Part shown: positions 34,859 through 41,620 of the stretch, piece after piece | How the letters are laid out: each line of letters opens with the position of its first letter | Position numbering within the stretch: the stretch's first letter is position 1 | Assembly (NCBI RefSeq): GCF_004522235.1 | Contig: NZ_SDLT01000002.1 | Coordinates: forward strand, 202,024-266,023 | Reading direction: 5' to 3' | DNA length: 64,000 bases | Origin: Amycolatopsis nivea | GTDB taxonomy: Bacteria > Actinomycetota > Actinomycetes > Mycobacteriales > Pseudonocardiaceae | Notes under the pieces: model-generated | The model's database searches: none | What the model was told of the DNA's origin: nothing | What the model saw: the letters and a program-made list of their open reading frames with translations, nothing else | Position numbers and translations under genes: made by a program

Positions 34859-35725
34859 ATGACCGTTCTGGCGCCGGAGGTCCCCCACTGGGACCTGCCG
34901 GTCACCCATCGGTTCGGGGTGGCATTGGGGAGGCACGCCAGCCCGTACCACGACCAGCTGCTGCGTGCCATCCGCGGCGCTGCCGCGCGGGCGGGTTGCG
35001 ACCTGCTGCTGGCCGACACCAGCGACTGTCCGCGCGCGGAAGCCGAAGTGCTGCGCGCGCTGCAGGCGGACCGGATCGATGGCGTCCTTCTGGTGCCCGC
35101 GCCCGGTGACGAGGCGGTCGTGAACGGTCTCGTGCGGACTGGCGTGCCGACGGTCCTGGTCGACCGGATCGCCGGCCGCAACGACGTCGACCAGGTCGGT
35201 TCGGAGAACTTCCAGGCCATGTCCGCGCTGGTCGAACACCTGGCCGCGCGACGGCACCGACGGATCGCGTTGATCACCGGCACCGAAGGCACCACCGTCA
35301 GCGAAGAACGCGCCCTCGGTTACCGCCTTGGCCTAGGCCGCGCCGGGCTGCGCTACAACCCGGAATTGGTGGCGTCCGGCCAGTCCACCGCAGGCGGCGC
35401 GGCCCGAGCTGCCGCGAAACTCCTGGACGGCTGGCCCTCGCCCACTGCCTTGGTGGTCGCTGGTGAAGCGATGCTGATCGGCGTGCAGTGGGAAGCACAC
35501 CGCCGCGGCATCCGGATCGGATCGGAACTGGCGGTCGTCGGATACGGCGACATGGACTGGGCACGCACGGTTTCCCCCGGCGTGACGACGATGGCACAAC
35601 CCATCTCGGAAATCGGCCGCCGGGCAGTGCAGTTGCTGCTGGCACGCTGCCGCGAGCCGGAGCGCCGACCGGAGTCCGTCCGCCTCGCGCCACGGTTCCT
35701 GCACCGCGCTTCGTGCGGCTGCTGA
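34859..35725 (+). CDS. LacI-like effector domain lacking the DNA-binding head
   Basis: Protein of 288 aa closely similar to the effector domain of the preceding LacI repressor (shared LGYRLGLGR, TMAQPISEIGRRAVQLLLAR and C-terminal HRASCGC) but starting at its first lobe, with no helix-turn-helix. Upstream sequence in all frames shows no lost head. Ligand positions have changed: NPYF is SPYH, the ND of the repressor is GE (VVAGEAMLIG) and the DD of VVVYDDVEW is GD (VVGYGDMDW). ATG 34859 follows GAGGGC. It has no signal peptide, so it is cytoplasmic. It may form heterodimers with the repressor or sense a different ligand; neither is shown. Confidence 0.88.
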   Translation: MTVLAPEVPHWDLPVTHRFGVALGRHASPYHDQLLRAIRGAAARAGCDLLLADTSDCPRAEAEVLRALQADRIDGVLLVPAPGDEAVVNGLVRTGVPTVLVDRIAGRNDVDQVGSENFQAMSALVEHLAARRHRRIALITGTEGTTVSEERALGYRLGLGRAGLRYNPELVASGQSTAGGAARAAAKLLDGWPSPTALVVAGEAMLIGVQWEAHRRGIRIGSELAVVGYGDMDWARTVSPGVTTMAQPISEIGRRAVQLLLARCREPERRPESVRLAPRFLHRASCGC

Positions 35726-35728
35726 GTT

Positions 35729-37351
35729 TCACAGGGTTGCCGCGGCCTCCAGCAGCATCCACCCTCCAATTTGGACAGACAGATCCCGCTCCGCCTTGCC
35801 CGGCGGGTTCGGGGCTGGCTTGTCCCAGTACGCGCTGAACAACGGTCCGGTTTTCTCTTGTGCCGCACCGTTCCAGCATGCTTCCGCTGATTTTTGGACC
35901 AGCCTTTTCGCTGCTTCGGCTTCCGGCCTGGGCAGTTTGTTGGCCTTGTTGGCCGCGAGCGCGAGGTAACGGGCGGCGATCGCCGAGAAGAGCCCGCCGT
36001 CGCCTCCGTCTGATCCCGGGAGAATCCCTTGTGGTGCCAGGTGTTTCTCCACCGCACGGATCGTGCGTGCCGCGTCTTCCCAGCGGGACTGCTCCAGGCA
36101 TGCGCCGAGGTAAACCCCTTGGCAGTACGAGAAAATATGCTTGACCACTTCGCCGGTGTCCGCCCGGATCCCGTCCCAGACCAAGCCGGTCTCCGGGTCT
36201 ACGAGGGTGTCGGTGAGCCATTGCGTCATGGCACCGGCGCGTTCTTGATCACCCGTCCGAGCGTGAAAGATAGCGGCAGGCCCGTTCGCGGGGGTATTCT
36301 TGAAGGAGTCGCCGCGCCGCCACCAAATTCCCCCGCCAAGGTCTTCTGTCCAGCCTTCGTGCAGCCGTTTGCTGATCGCCTCGATCGGTTCGTCCACTGT
36401 GGATAGTTGGAGTTGACGCACTCGCTGCAGCGCGAGCCCTAGCCAGGCTATGTCGTCGTAGTAGTCGTTGACCCAGGAACCGAAATTGCGCCGATGCACC
36501 GTCGCGATGAAGCGGTCGATCAGCCACGCGCGTTCGCCGGTGGGCTGACGGAGCTGCGCGTCGACGAGACTGTCGAGGAGATGGGCCTGCCACCAGTAGT
36601 TCCAGTGCCAGTGCAACCGCTGGCTCATGGTGGGCGGCCATCCACTGCGACCGAGGACGGTGCCGGGGAGGGCCCACAGGCGGCGGAGGTGGCGGGCGCA
36701 GACCGCCTGTTCGGCTGAGGCGGCGCGTTCTAGTGCTGCGGCGCGCTCGGCTGAGACGGGATGCTCGGCTGCTGCAGGGCTCGCGGCTGCAACGGGACGC
36801 TCGACCGCTGCAGGGCTCGCGTCCGCTGCGGGACGCTCGGCTGCGACGGCAGGCTCGGGTGCAGTGGGATGCTCGCTCACTGCGGTGCTCTCGGCAGCCG
36901 CAGGGCGCCCGACTGCGGCGGGGTGCTCGGCTGTTGCAGTGCGCTCGGCCGCTGCAGGGGGCTCGGCTGCCGTCGCGCGCGCAGCTGCAGCGGCGCGCTC
37001 GGTCGCTGCGAGGCTCTCGGCCGGTGCGGGGTCCCCCGCGGCGGAGTGCCCGGCCGCTGCGGCACGCTCGTCTGTTGCAGGGCAATCGGCTGCCGCGGGT
37101 TGCTCGCTCGCTGCGGCACGCTCGGCGGGTGCACCCTCAGCCACCTCCGCCGCGGTGCGCTCGGCCGGGTCGATTGCGTCATTGGCTTGGCCGACTGTGC
37201 GCTCGGCCGGTGCCGCACGCTCAGCGGGATTCGCCGCACCCGCAGCCGCATTCGTCGTGCGACTGGCAGAGTCGTCCGAGGGCGATGCGGCAGGGCCGGG
37301 CGCATCGCCGCGTGCAGCGGGATTGGCGGGGTCGGACGAGTCGGCGGTCAT
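35729..37351 (-). CDS. GH76-family protein with long hexapeptide-repeat N-terminus
   Basis: Protein of 540 aa. Residues about 216-537 match glycoside hydrolase family 76 (alpha-1,6-mannanase-like): WHWNYWWQAHLLDSLVDAQLR, the acidic pair in NDYYDDIAWLGLA (D299, D300) and GGIWWRRGDSFKNTPANGPAA. The first 215 residues are Ala/Pro/Glu-rich, with hexads of consensus PAAAER repeated 14 times without interruption (residues 132-215) and imperfectly before. There is no signal peptide or membrane segment, so a cytoplasmic or unconventional location is implied, odd for an enzyme acting on wall mannans. ATG 37351 gives the full repeat region. It ends four bases from the convergent headless LacI gene. Whether the repeat is translated could be questioned, but the frame stays open. 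Confidence 0.85.
   Translation of the reverse strand: MTADSSDPANPAARGDAPGPAASPSDDSASRTTNAAAGAANPAERAAPAERTVGQANDAIDPAERTAAEVAEGAPAERAAASEQPAAADCPATDERAAAAGHSAAGDPAPAESLAATERAAAAARATAAEPPAAAERTATAEHPAAVGRPAAAESTAVSEHPTAPEPAVAAERPAADASPAAVERPVAAASPAAAEHPVSAERAAALERAASAEQAVCARHLRRLWALPGTVLGRSGWPPTMSQRLHWHWNYWWQAHLLDSLVDAQLRQPTGERAWLIDRFIATVHRRNFGSWVNDYYDDIAWLGLALQRVRQLQLSTVDEPIEAISKRLHEGWTEDLGGGIWWRRGDSFKNTPANGPAAIFHARTGDQERAGAMTQWLTDTLVDPETGLVWDGIRADTGEVVKHIFSYCQGVYLGACLEQSRWEDAARTIRAVEKHLAPQGILPGSDGGDGGLFSAIAARYLALAANKANKLPRPEAEAAKRLVQKSAEACWNGAAQEKTGPLFSAYWDKPAPNPPGKAERDLSVQIGGWMLLEAAATL
36707..37129 (-). repeat. 18-bp repeat array encoding PAAAER-like hexapeptides
   Basis: Within the GH76 gene, 14 consecutive 18-bp units occupy 36707-36958 and about seven less regular units extend to 37129. 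Positions 1 (Pro/Ala/Thr), 5 (Glu) and 6 (Arg/His/Ser) of each hexad are the most regular. Units differ in sequence, so the array is old or selected for protein pattern rather than recent DNA slippage. Confidence 0.8.
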
Positions 37352-37435
37352 GACTTGATTCTGCCTGCGCTGCGGAGAACTTGCCTCTCTACGCGCCCTC
37401 CCGAACCGCGCGATCGGCGCTAGGCCTGGGTTCTC

Positions 37436-37472
37436 GTGAGCGGCCCCGGTTCTAACCGGCGCAGCCGCTCAC
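37436..37472 (-). terminator. Nested hairpin after the SpoU gene
   Basis: Outer arms GTGAGCGGC and GCCGCTCAC (9 bp) enclose an inner stem CCGGTT/AACCGG. It lies 32 bases beyond the SpoU stop and before the GH76 start on the minus strand. There is no U-tract. Confidence 0.65.
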
Positions 37473-37503
37473 GAAGCACCCCATCGGTGGCAAAGCGGCG
37501 AAG

Positions 37504-38163
37504 TCACCAAGCTTTGGAGAGGTCCGCATGCTGTCGGATCCACGCGTGCATCACGATTCCGGCCGCAACTCCCGCATTGATAGACCTTGTGGTGCCGAAC
37601 TGGGCGATGGAGACCACTTTCGCGGAGTCCGTCTGTGCGGCTTCGGACAGACCAGGGCCTTCCTGACCGAACAGCAGCAGGCACTTCCGCGGCAGTTCGG
37701 CGGTTTCCACCGGCTCAGCGCCGGGCGTGTTGTCCACCGCTACCACCGTCAAACCCTCCGCGGTGGCGAATTCCAGCAACGTCGCGACGTTCTCGTGGTG
37801 GCGGAGGTGCTGGTAGCGGTCCGTCACCATCGCGCCTCGGCGGTTCCAGCGGCGGCGGCCCACTATGTGCACTTCCGCGGCGGCGAAGGCGTTCGCGGTG
37901 CGGACGACAGTGCCGATGTTGTGGTCGTGCTGGAAGTTCTCGATCGCGACGTGGAACGGGTGCCGTCGGGTGTCCACATCGGACACGATTGCTTCGCGGC
38001 GCCAGTAGCGGTAGGCGTCGACCACGTTGCGGCGGTCGCCGTTGGCCAGGAGTTCGGGGTCGTAGCGCGGGTCGTCCGGCCAGGTGCCTGGCCAGGGGCC
38101 TACGCCTACCTCCTCGCGGTTCACCCACTCGGTGGGGCCCGCTTCGGGTTGTTCCGTCGTCAC
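37504..38163 (-). CDS. SpoU/TrmH-family RNA 2'-O-methyltransferase
   Basis: SAM-dependent RNA methyltransferase of 219 aa with the knotted SPOUT fold. The three family motifs are present: motif 1 DHNIGTVVRTANAF with the catalytic Asn/Arg, motif 2 CLLLFGQEGPGLS and motif 3 TTRSINAGVAAGIVMHAW. The target, tRNA ribose at position 18 or an rRNA site, cannot be told; the protein lacks the longer N-terminal substrate domain of TsnR-like enzymes. ATG 38163 begins with MTTEQPE. The membrane protein gene lies 16 bases upstream on the same strand, so co-transcription is possible. Confidence 0.92.
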   Translation of the reverse strand: MTTEQPEAGPTEWVNREEVGVGPWPGTWPDDPRYDPELLANGDRRNVVDAYRYWRREAIVSDVDTRRHPFHVAIENFQHDHNIGTVVRTANAFAAAEVHIVGRRRWNRRGAMVTDRYQHLRHHENVATLLEFATAEGLTVVAVDNTPGAEPVETAELPRKCLLLFGQEGPGLSEAAQTDSAKVVSIAQFGTTRSINAGVAAGIVMHAWIRQHADLSKAW

Positions 38164-38179
38164 GAAGGACGATTCTCGC

Positions 38180-38578
38180 TCAGCCGAGGCTGACGCCGTG
38201 CGCCGGACTGTCGTCGTGGCGGTGGCGCCACCTCAGGTAGGCGCCCAGGTACGAGATCACCAGTACCGCCAGGGCCACCACGACCACCACCGGCAGCAGC
38301 GAGCGCGGGATCACCGTGCCGTAGAGGTAATACGCGTTGAACCCGCCGGGCAGGTCGCCGAGACCCTGCTGATGCCGGAAGAAATCCTCCAGCGCGGTGA
38401 GCGGGCACGGAATCGGCGTGACATTGACCAGCACGCCCCACACCGCGAAGAAAATGTGCACGAAAACGACCTTCGGCCACCGCCACGCGAGGAAGCCGCC
38501 GAAGCCGATGAAGAGCAGGGCGAGGATGTGCACCGCCACGGTGACATCGGCCAGAACATGCGCGACCGTCGTGTCCAC
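38180..38578 (-). CDS. DUF2784 membrane protein
   Basis: Small integral membrane protein of 132 aa in the DUF2784 family, function unknown. Four hydrophobic segments are visible, beginning VAVHILALLFIGFGGFLAW. The family signature is the WRWPKVVFVHIFFAVWGVLVN region followed by a PCPLTALEDFFR loop and NAYYLYG. GTG 38578 was chosen because GGGGG lies about five bases upstream and the conserved VDTTVAHVLAD begins there; the longer upstream frame is unconserved. It precedes the SpoU gene by 16 bases on the same strand. Confidence 0.87.
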   Translation of the reverse strand: MDTTVAHVLADVTVAVHILALLFIGFGGFLAWRWPKVVFVHIFFAVWGVLVNVTPIPCPLTALEDFFRHQQGLGDLPGGFNAYYLYGTVIPRSLLPVVVVVALAVLVISYLGAYLRWRHRHDDSPAHGVSLG

Positions 38579-38843
38579 CTTCGCCCCCTTCCCAGTGCAC
38601 CTACCAGCGACGTTACTCCGATTACCCGTCCAGGGAGCGGGAAATAGGGGGACCTGATGTGATGTTCGACCCACCGGAGCAACGAGTTCACCCGGCAGGT
38701 AACGGAGGGATCACTCCGGGTAGGAGACGGGGCGGAACACCCGGCACGAAGGGACCCGACGCGCCGTAAATGACTTCGTTCCGTGCACGCGAATCGACGG
38801 AGAAAACGGGGAAAAGCGGGGTGACGAACGCGGAAGAAGGACC

Positions 38844-39116
38844 TCAGGCCGGCGAGCCGGTGCCGCCGAAACCCGGCCATAGGGTGACCCCATTGAGCTT
38901 GAGGTCGTCGGGCAGCTGGCCATCGCGGCGCCCGTTCGCCGTCGCCCAGACGACCTCGGAGTCGGGGTAGAGAGTCACCACGAAGCCCACGTCAGCGGGG
39001 TGCGCGTACTCGATCGAGAGCACGTCGTCGACGCTGAGCACGACTTCGTCGCCATAGGGTTCGACGTTCCAGGTCCGGGGCTTGTCGTCGTTGTTGGTCA
39101 CCTGGATCCGGATCAT
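38844..39116 (-). CDS. Small conserved-looking protein of unknown function
   Basis: Protein of 90 aa that I do not recognise. It is acidic and strand-rich (MIRIQVTNNDDKPRTWNVEP, VLSVDDVLSIEYA, VGFVVTLYPDSEVVWA) without signal peptide or membrane segment, and has the look of a small beta-sandwich. ATG 39116 follows GGGAGGG by five bases, a strong ribosome-binding site, which with its codon bias argues that it is real. It lies 47 bases downstream of the sigma/Asp23 operon on the same strand and could be its last gene. The following 265 bases to the DUF2784 gene hold no evident gene. Confidence 0.7.
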   Translation of the reverse strand: MIRIQVTNNDDKPRTWNVEPYGDEVVLSVDDVLSIEYAHPADVGFVVTLYPDSEVVWATANGRRDGQLPDDLKLNGVTLWPGFGGTGSPA

Positions 39117-39163
39117 CCGCGCCCTCCCGTGGCTCGAAGCCGACGATACGCGGAAAAGGGCGT

Positions 39164-39466
39164 TCAGCCAGCGAACGCTGCTCCGTCGATGTCCGTCACG
39201 ACGAGGCGGATGCTTGCGTCCGCCCACTCGGTCCCGTCGAGCACCTTGCGCACCTGGGCTTCGGCGGCTGACAGCAAGGGCGGCAGCGGCAACCGCAGCG
39301 CGACCACCCGGATCTCCACCGATTCCGCGGTCAGATCCACTGACCCGCCAGCGGGATCGGTCGGCAGCCAGCTGATTTCCGCGGCCACGCTCGTCGCGGG
39401 GCGGAGGCCGTCGACGGCCGACAGGGCGTCGGCGAGTCTTCCGGTCAGCGAACGCGGATCGGTCAC
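39164..39466 (-). CDS. Small protein at the end of the sigma-Asp23 operon
   Basis: Unrecognised protein of 100 aa, alternating short helices and strands (SLTGRLADALSAVDGLRPAT, VEIRVVALRLPLPPLLSAAE, ASIRLVVTDIDGAAFAG). There is no signal peptide. GTG 39466 overlaps the stop of the Asp23 gene (GTGA) and has GGGGCGGAA upstream, so translation is coupled to that gene. Its constant association with an Asp23 protein here suggests a role in the same envelope-stress complex, but nothing in the sequence proves it. Confidence 0.75.
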   Translation of the reverse strand: MTDPRSLTGRLADALSAVDGLRPATSVAAEISWLPTDPAGGSVDLTAESVEIRVVALRLPLPPLLSAAEAQVRKVLDGTEWADASIRLVVTDIDGAAFAG

Positions 39467-39825
39467 TTCCGCCCCACTTCGATGTCCAAAATGGACACTC
39501 GAACGGCGTCCACGGAGCGGCCGGTCTGCGCGAGGACTTCCCGGAACACCGCGCGCTGCACCGCGCGGCCCACCGCGGCGGCCTGGTCCGCACCCGAGAT
39601 GACCACGTCGACCTCGACCGTCAGGCTGTCCTCGTGGGCGCGGACCCGGACGCCGTCCGCGGGAGCCGGTTCCAGGCCCTTCCAGCGTTGCCGGGCTTCG
39701 CGGGCCCACGCGGTCGCCAACCCGCGCAGGCCGGGTTCCAGGCGCACGACTCCGGCGGTTTCGGCGGCCGCGCGGGCGGCAACGCTCGCGATCACCGGGG
39801 CGGCGATCACGTATTCGGCGGTCAT
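39463..39825 (-). CDS. Asp23/Gls24-family envelope stress protein
   Basis: Protein of 120 aa in the Asp23/Gls24 (DUF322) family, cytoplasmic proteins that in Firmicutes coat the inner membrane and respond to alkaline or cell-wall stress. Recognisable parts are the N-terminal IAAPVIASVAARAAAETAGVVRL, the central strand SLTVEVDVVISGADQAAAVG and the C-terminal TGRSVDAVRVSILDIEV. The start overlaps the stop of the anti-sigma/Asp23 fusion (ATGA) and its stop overlaps the next gene, so three Asp23-linked products are made together. No membrane anchor is present in this protein itself. Confidence 0.87.
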   Translation of the reverse strand: MTAEYVIAAPVIASVAARAAAETAGVVRLEPGLRGLATAWAREARQRWKGLEPAPADGVRVRAHEDSLTVEVDVVISGADQAAAVGRAVQRAVFREVLAQTGRSVDAVRVSILDIEVGRK

Positions 39826-40379
39826 TCCCCGTCCTCGTACACGTCTTCCACCAGCAGATCCAGGCTGACCAACGAAATACCCACCCGCGAGGTCGCGGCA
39901 GCGGACACCAGTTCTCGTACGCGGGCCAACGTGTCAGCGCCGCTGGTGTTCCCCAGGCGCGCCGCGAGGGTGAGTTCGACCTCGACCTGAGCCGCGCCGG
40001 ACGAATCAACACCGACCTTTCGCACCCGCACCCGGCGGGCGCGGACGTCGCCGGCGGAATCGGCCGCATAGCGGAGCACGACCGCGACGGCTTGTTCGCT
40101 CACTTCGACCGAACCCGGTTCGGCGGCGGCGAGATCCAGCATCTGGCCGCGGCGCACTTCGGCGCGGACGGCCGACATGATCCGGCCGAACAGGTCCGGC
40201 GGGGTCGGGTCGGGCTCGTCGATCAGTTCCTGCGTCGCCGAGCGCAGGGCCAGCAGGCTTTCCCGCGCGGTGCGGCAGTGGACACACTCCGCCTGGTGGT
40301 CGTCGGACTCGTCCAGGTTCTCCCAGAGCGTTTCCAGTTCCCGGCCGCACGGCAGTTCGTAGTCCTGGTTCACCTCCAC
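39822..40379 (-). CDS. Zinc-binding anti-sigma-like domain fused to an Asp23-like domain
   Basis: Protein of 185 aa. The N-terminal 60 residues carry the zinc anti-sigma signature HxxxCxxC (HQAECVHC, residues 28-35) with an upstream Cys (PCGREL), so it probably binds and silences the sigma factor encoded just before it. Residues about 85-182 resemble an Asp23/Gls24 domain (SVEVSEQAVAVVLRYAADSAG, VEVELTLAARLG, GISLVSLDLLVEDV). It is soluble, unlike most membrane-anchored anti-sigmas. GTG 40379 is favoured because GGAGG lies 10 bases upstream; it overlaps the sigma gene by 10 bases. The fusion suggests that Asp23-type stress sensing gates sigma release, which is an inference. Confidence 0.85.
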   Translation of the reverse strand: MEVNQDYELPCGRELETLWENLDESDDHQAECVHCRTARESLLALRSATQELIDEPDPTPPDLFGRIMSAVRAEVRRGQMLDLAAAEPGSVEVSEQAVAVVLRYAADSAGDVRARRVRVRKVGVDSSGAAQVEVELTLAARLGNTSGADTLARVRELVSAAATSRVGISLVSLDLLVEDVYEDGE

Positions 40380-40924
40380 GGCTTCATCACCTCCGCCAGC
40401 TGCGCACGGGCCCGGGCGATGCGCCCCCGGACCGCGGTGGGGTTCGCGCCGACGATCTCGCTGATCTCGTCGTACGACCGGCCGTGCACTTCACGCAACA
40501 GCCAGCACGCCCGTTGCTGCGGGGTGAGCGTCTGAAGCGCCTCGTCGAGTGCCGCGAGCTGGCCGCTGACCTGCACCGCGTGCTCCGGCTGCGTGTCGCG
40601 GCGCGGCGATTCGGCCAGGTCGAGGTCGACGTCGGCCTGCGGGCGGCGCGCCCGGATCACGTTGAGACAGCGGTTGGTCGTTCCGCGGTACAGCCAGCCG
40701 ACGAACGCGTTGTCGTCGTTCAGCTGCGCCAGCTTCCGCCACGCGCCGAGGAACGCTTCCTGCACTACGTCCTCGGCGTCGCCGCGGTGATGCAGCATTT
40801 TCAGGGCGAGCCGGAACATCGGGCCCTGATAACGCTGCACGAGCTGTTCGTACGCGCGCACGTCGCCGTCTCGCGCACGGCCGACGAGGGTGGCGTCGTC
40901 GAGCGGGACACTGGTCGTGGTCAC
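40370..40924 (-). CDS. ECF-type RNA polymerase sigma factor
   Basis: Sigma factor of 184 aa. Region 2 runs from DATLVGRARDGDVRAYEQLVQ to GDAEDVVQEAFLGAWRKL, and region 4 is LTPQQRACWLLREVHGRSYDEISEIVGANPTAVRGRIARARAQL. GTG 40924 follows GGGGG by four bases. The downstream anti-sigma/Asp23 fusion overlaps its 3' end by 10 bases, and two more genes overlap in turn, forming a four-gene operon typical of a sigma with its cognate regulators. It probably directs an envelope-stress regulon; its promoter consensus is not evident from this window. Confidence 0.93.
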   Translation of the reverse strand: MTTTSVPLDDATLVGRARDGDVRAYEQLVQRYQGPMFRLALKMLHHRGDAEDVVQEAFLGAWRKLAQLNDDNAFVGWLYRGTTNRCLNVIRARRPQADVDLDLAESPRRDTQPEHAVQVSGQLAALDEALQTLTPQQRACWLLREVHGRSYDEISEIVGANPTAVRGRIARARAQLAEVMKPWR

Positions 40925-41016
40925 GGCACCCCCTTCCGTCAGGGGGACACCGCGTGGCGGGCATTCGTCACGCACGCATTGTGGGTGACTGTGCTCACTT
41001 CCGCTCGGTTGACTCC

Positions 41017-41580
41017 TCAGCTGAGCCCGAGGTCGTCCTTGCTCAGCAAGTACCGGTACTCGAGCCCGGCCTTCTCGATGGCTTCGCGCGCGCCGGTGTC
41101 GCGGTCGACGACCGTCGCGACGCCGACCACGGTGGCCCCGCCTTCGCGCAGCGCCTCGACCGCGGTGAGCACGCTGCCGCCGGTGGTGGAGGTGTCCTCG
41201 ACGGCCAGCACCCGCTGCCCGCGCACCTCCACGCCCTCGATCCGGCGCTGCATCCCGTGTTCCTTGATCGCCTTGCGGACGACGAACGCGTCGAGCACCA
41301 CGCCCTCGGCTGCGGCGGAGTGCAGCATCGCCAGCGCCACCGGGTCCGCGCCGAGGGTGAGCCCGCCGGTCGCGACGTAGTCCCAGTCAGCGGTGAGCTG
41401 CCGCAGCAGCTTGCCGATGAGCGGGGCGGCCGCGTGCTGCAGCGTCGCCCGCCGGAGGTCGACGTAGTAATCGGCTTCCTTGCCCGAGGCCAAGGTGACC
41501 TTGCCGTGCACGACGGCCAGTTCGCTGACCAGCCTGGCCAGTTCGAGTTTCGCAGTTTGATCCAACCCGGGGTACGCCAC
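41017..41580 (-). CDS. pyrE: Orotate phosphoribosyltransferase
   Basis: Enzyme of pyrimidine synthesis that joins orotate and PRPP to give orotidine 5'-phosphate in the cytoplasm. Length is 187 aa. The PRPP-binding motif is VLAVEDTSTTGGSVLTAVEAL (residues about 119-139), and the orotate-binding part is HGKVTLASGKEADYYVDLRR near residue 20. Most of the family has a GxxxG-type KEHG loop, here RKAIKEHGMQRRIEG. GTG 41580 is preferred because TAAGAC on the minus strand lies eight bases upstream and the conserved start AYPGLDQTAKLELARL follows it; an upstream frame extension is unconserved. It lies downstream of the ABC exporter genes, on the same strand, but with its own promoter-like sequence. 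Confidence 0.92.
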   Translation of the reverse strand: MAYPGLDQTAKLELARLVSELAVVHGKVTLASGKEADYYVDLRRATLQHAAAPLIGKLLRQLTADWDYVATGGLTLGADPVALAMLHSAAAEGVVLDAFVVRKAIKEHGMQRRIEGVEVRGQRVLAVEDTSTTGGSVLTAVEALREGGATVVGVATVVDRDTGAREAIEKAGLEYRYLLSKDDLGLS

Positions 41581-41620
41581 GGCCGAGAGTCTTACACACG
41601 GCACCGACAACTTCCGCGCG

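Noticed and set aside
36627..37358. Ala-rich open frame on the plus strand opposite the GH76 repeat
   Set aside because: The 18-bp array reads as Ala-rich in several frames; only the minus frame continues into a known domain.
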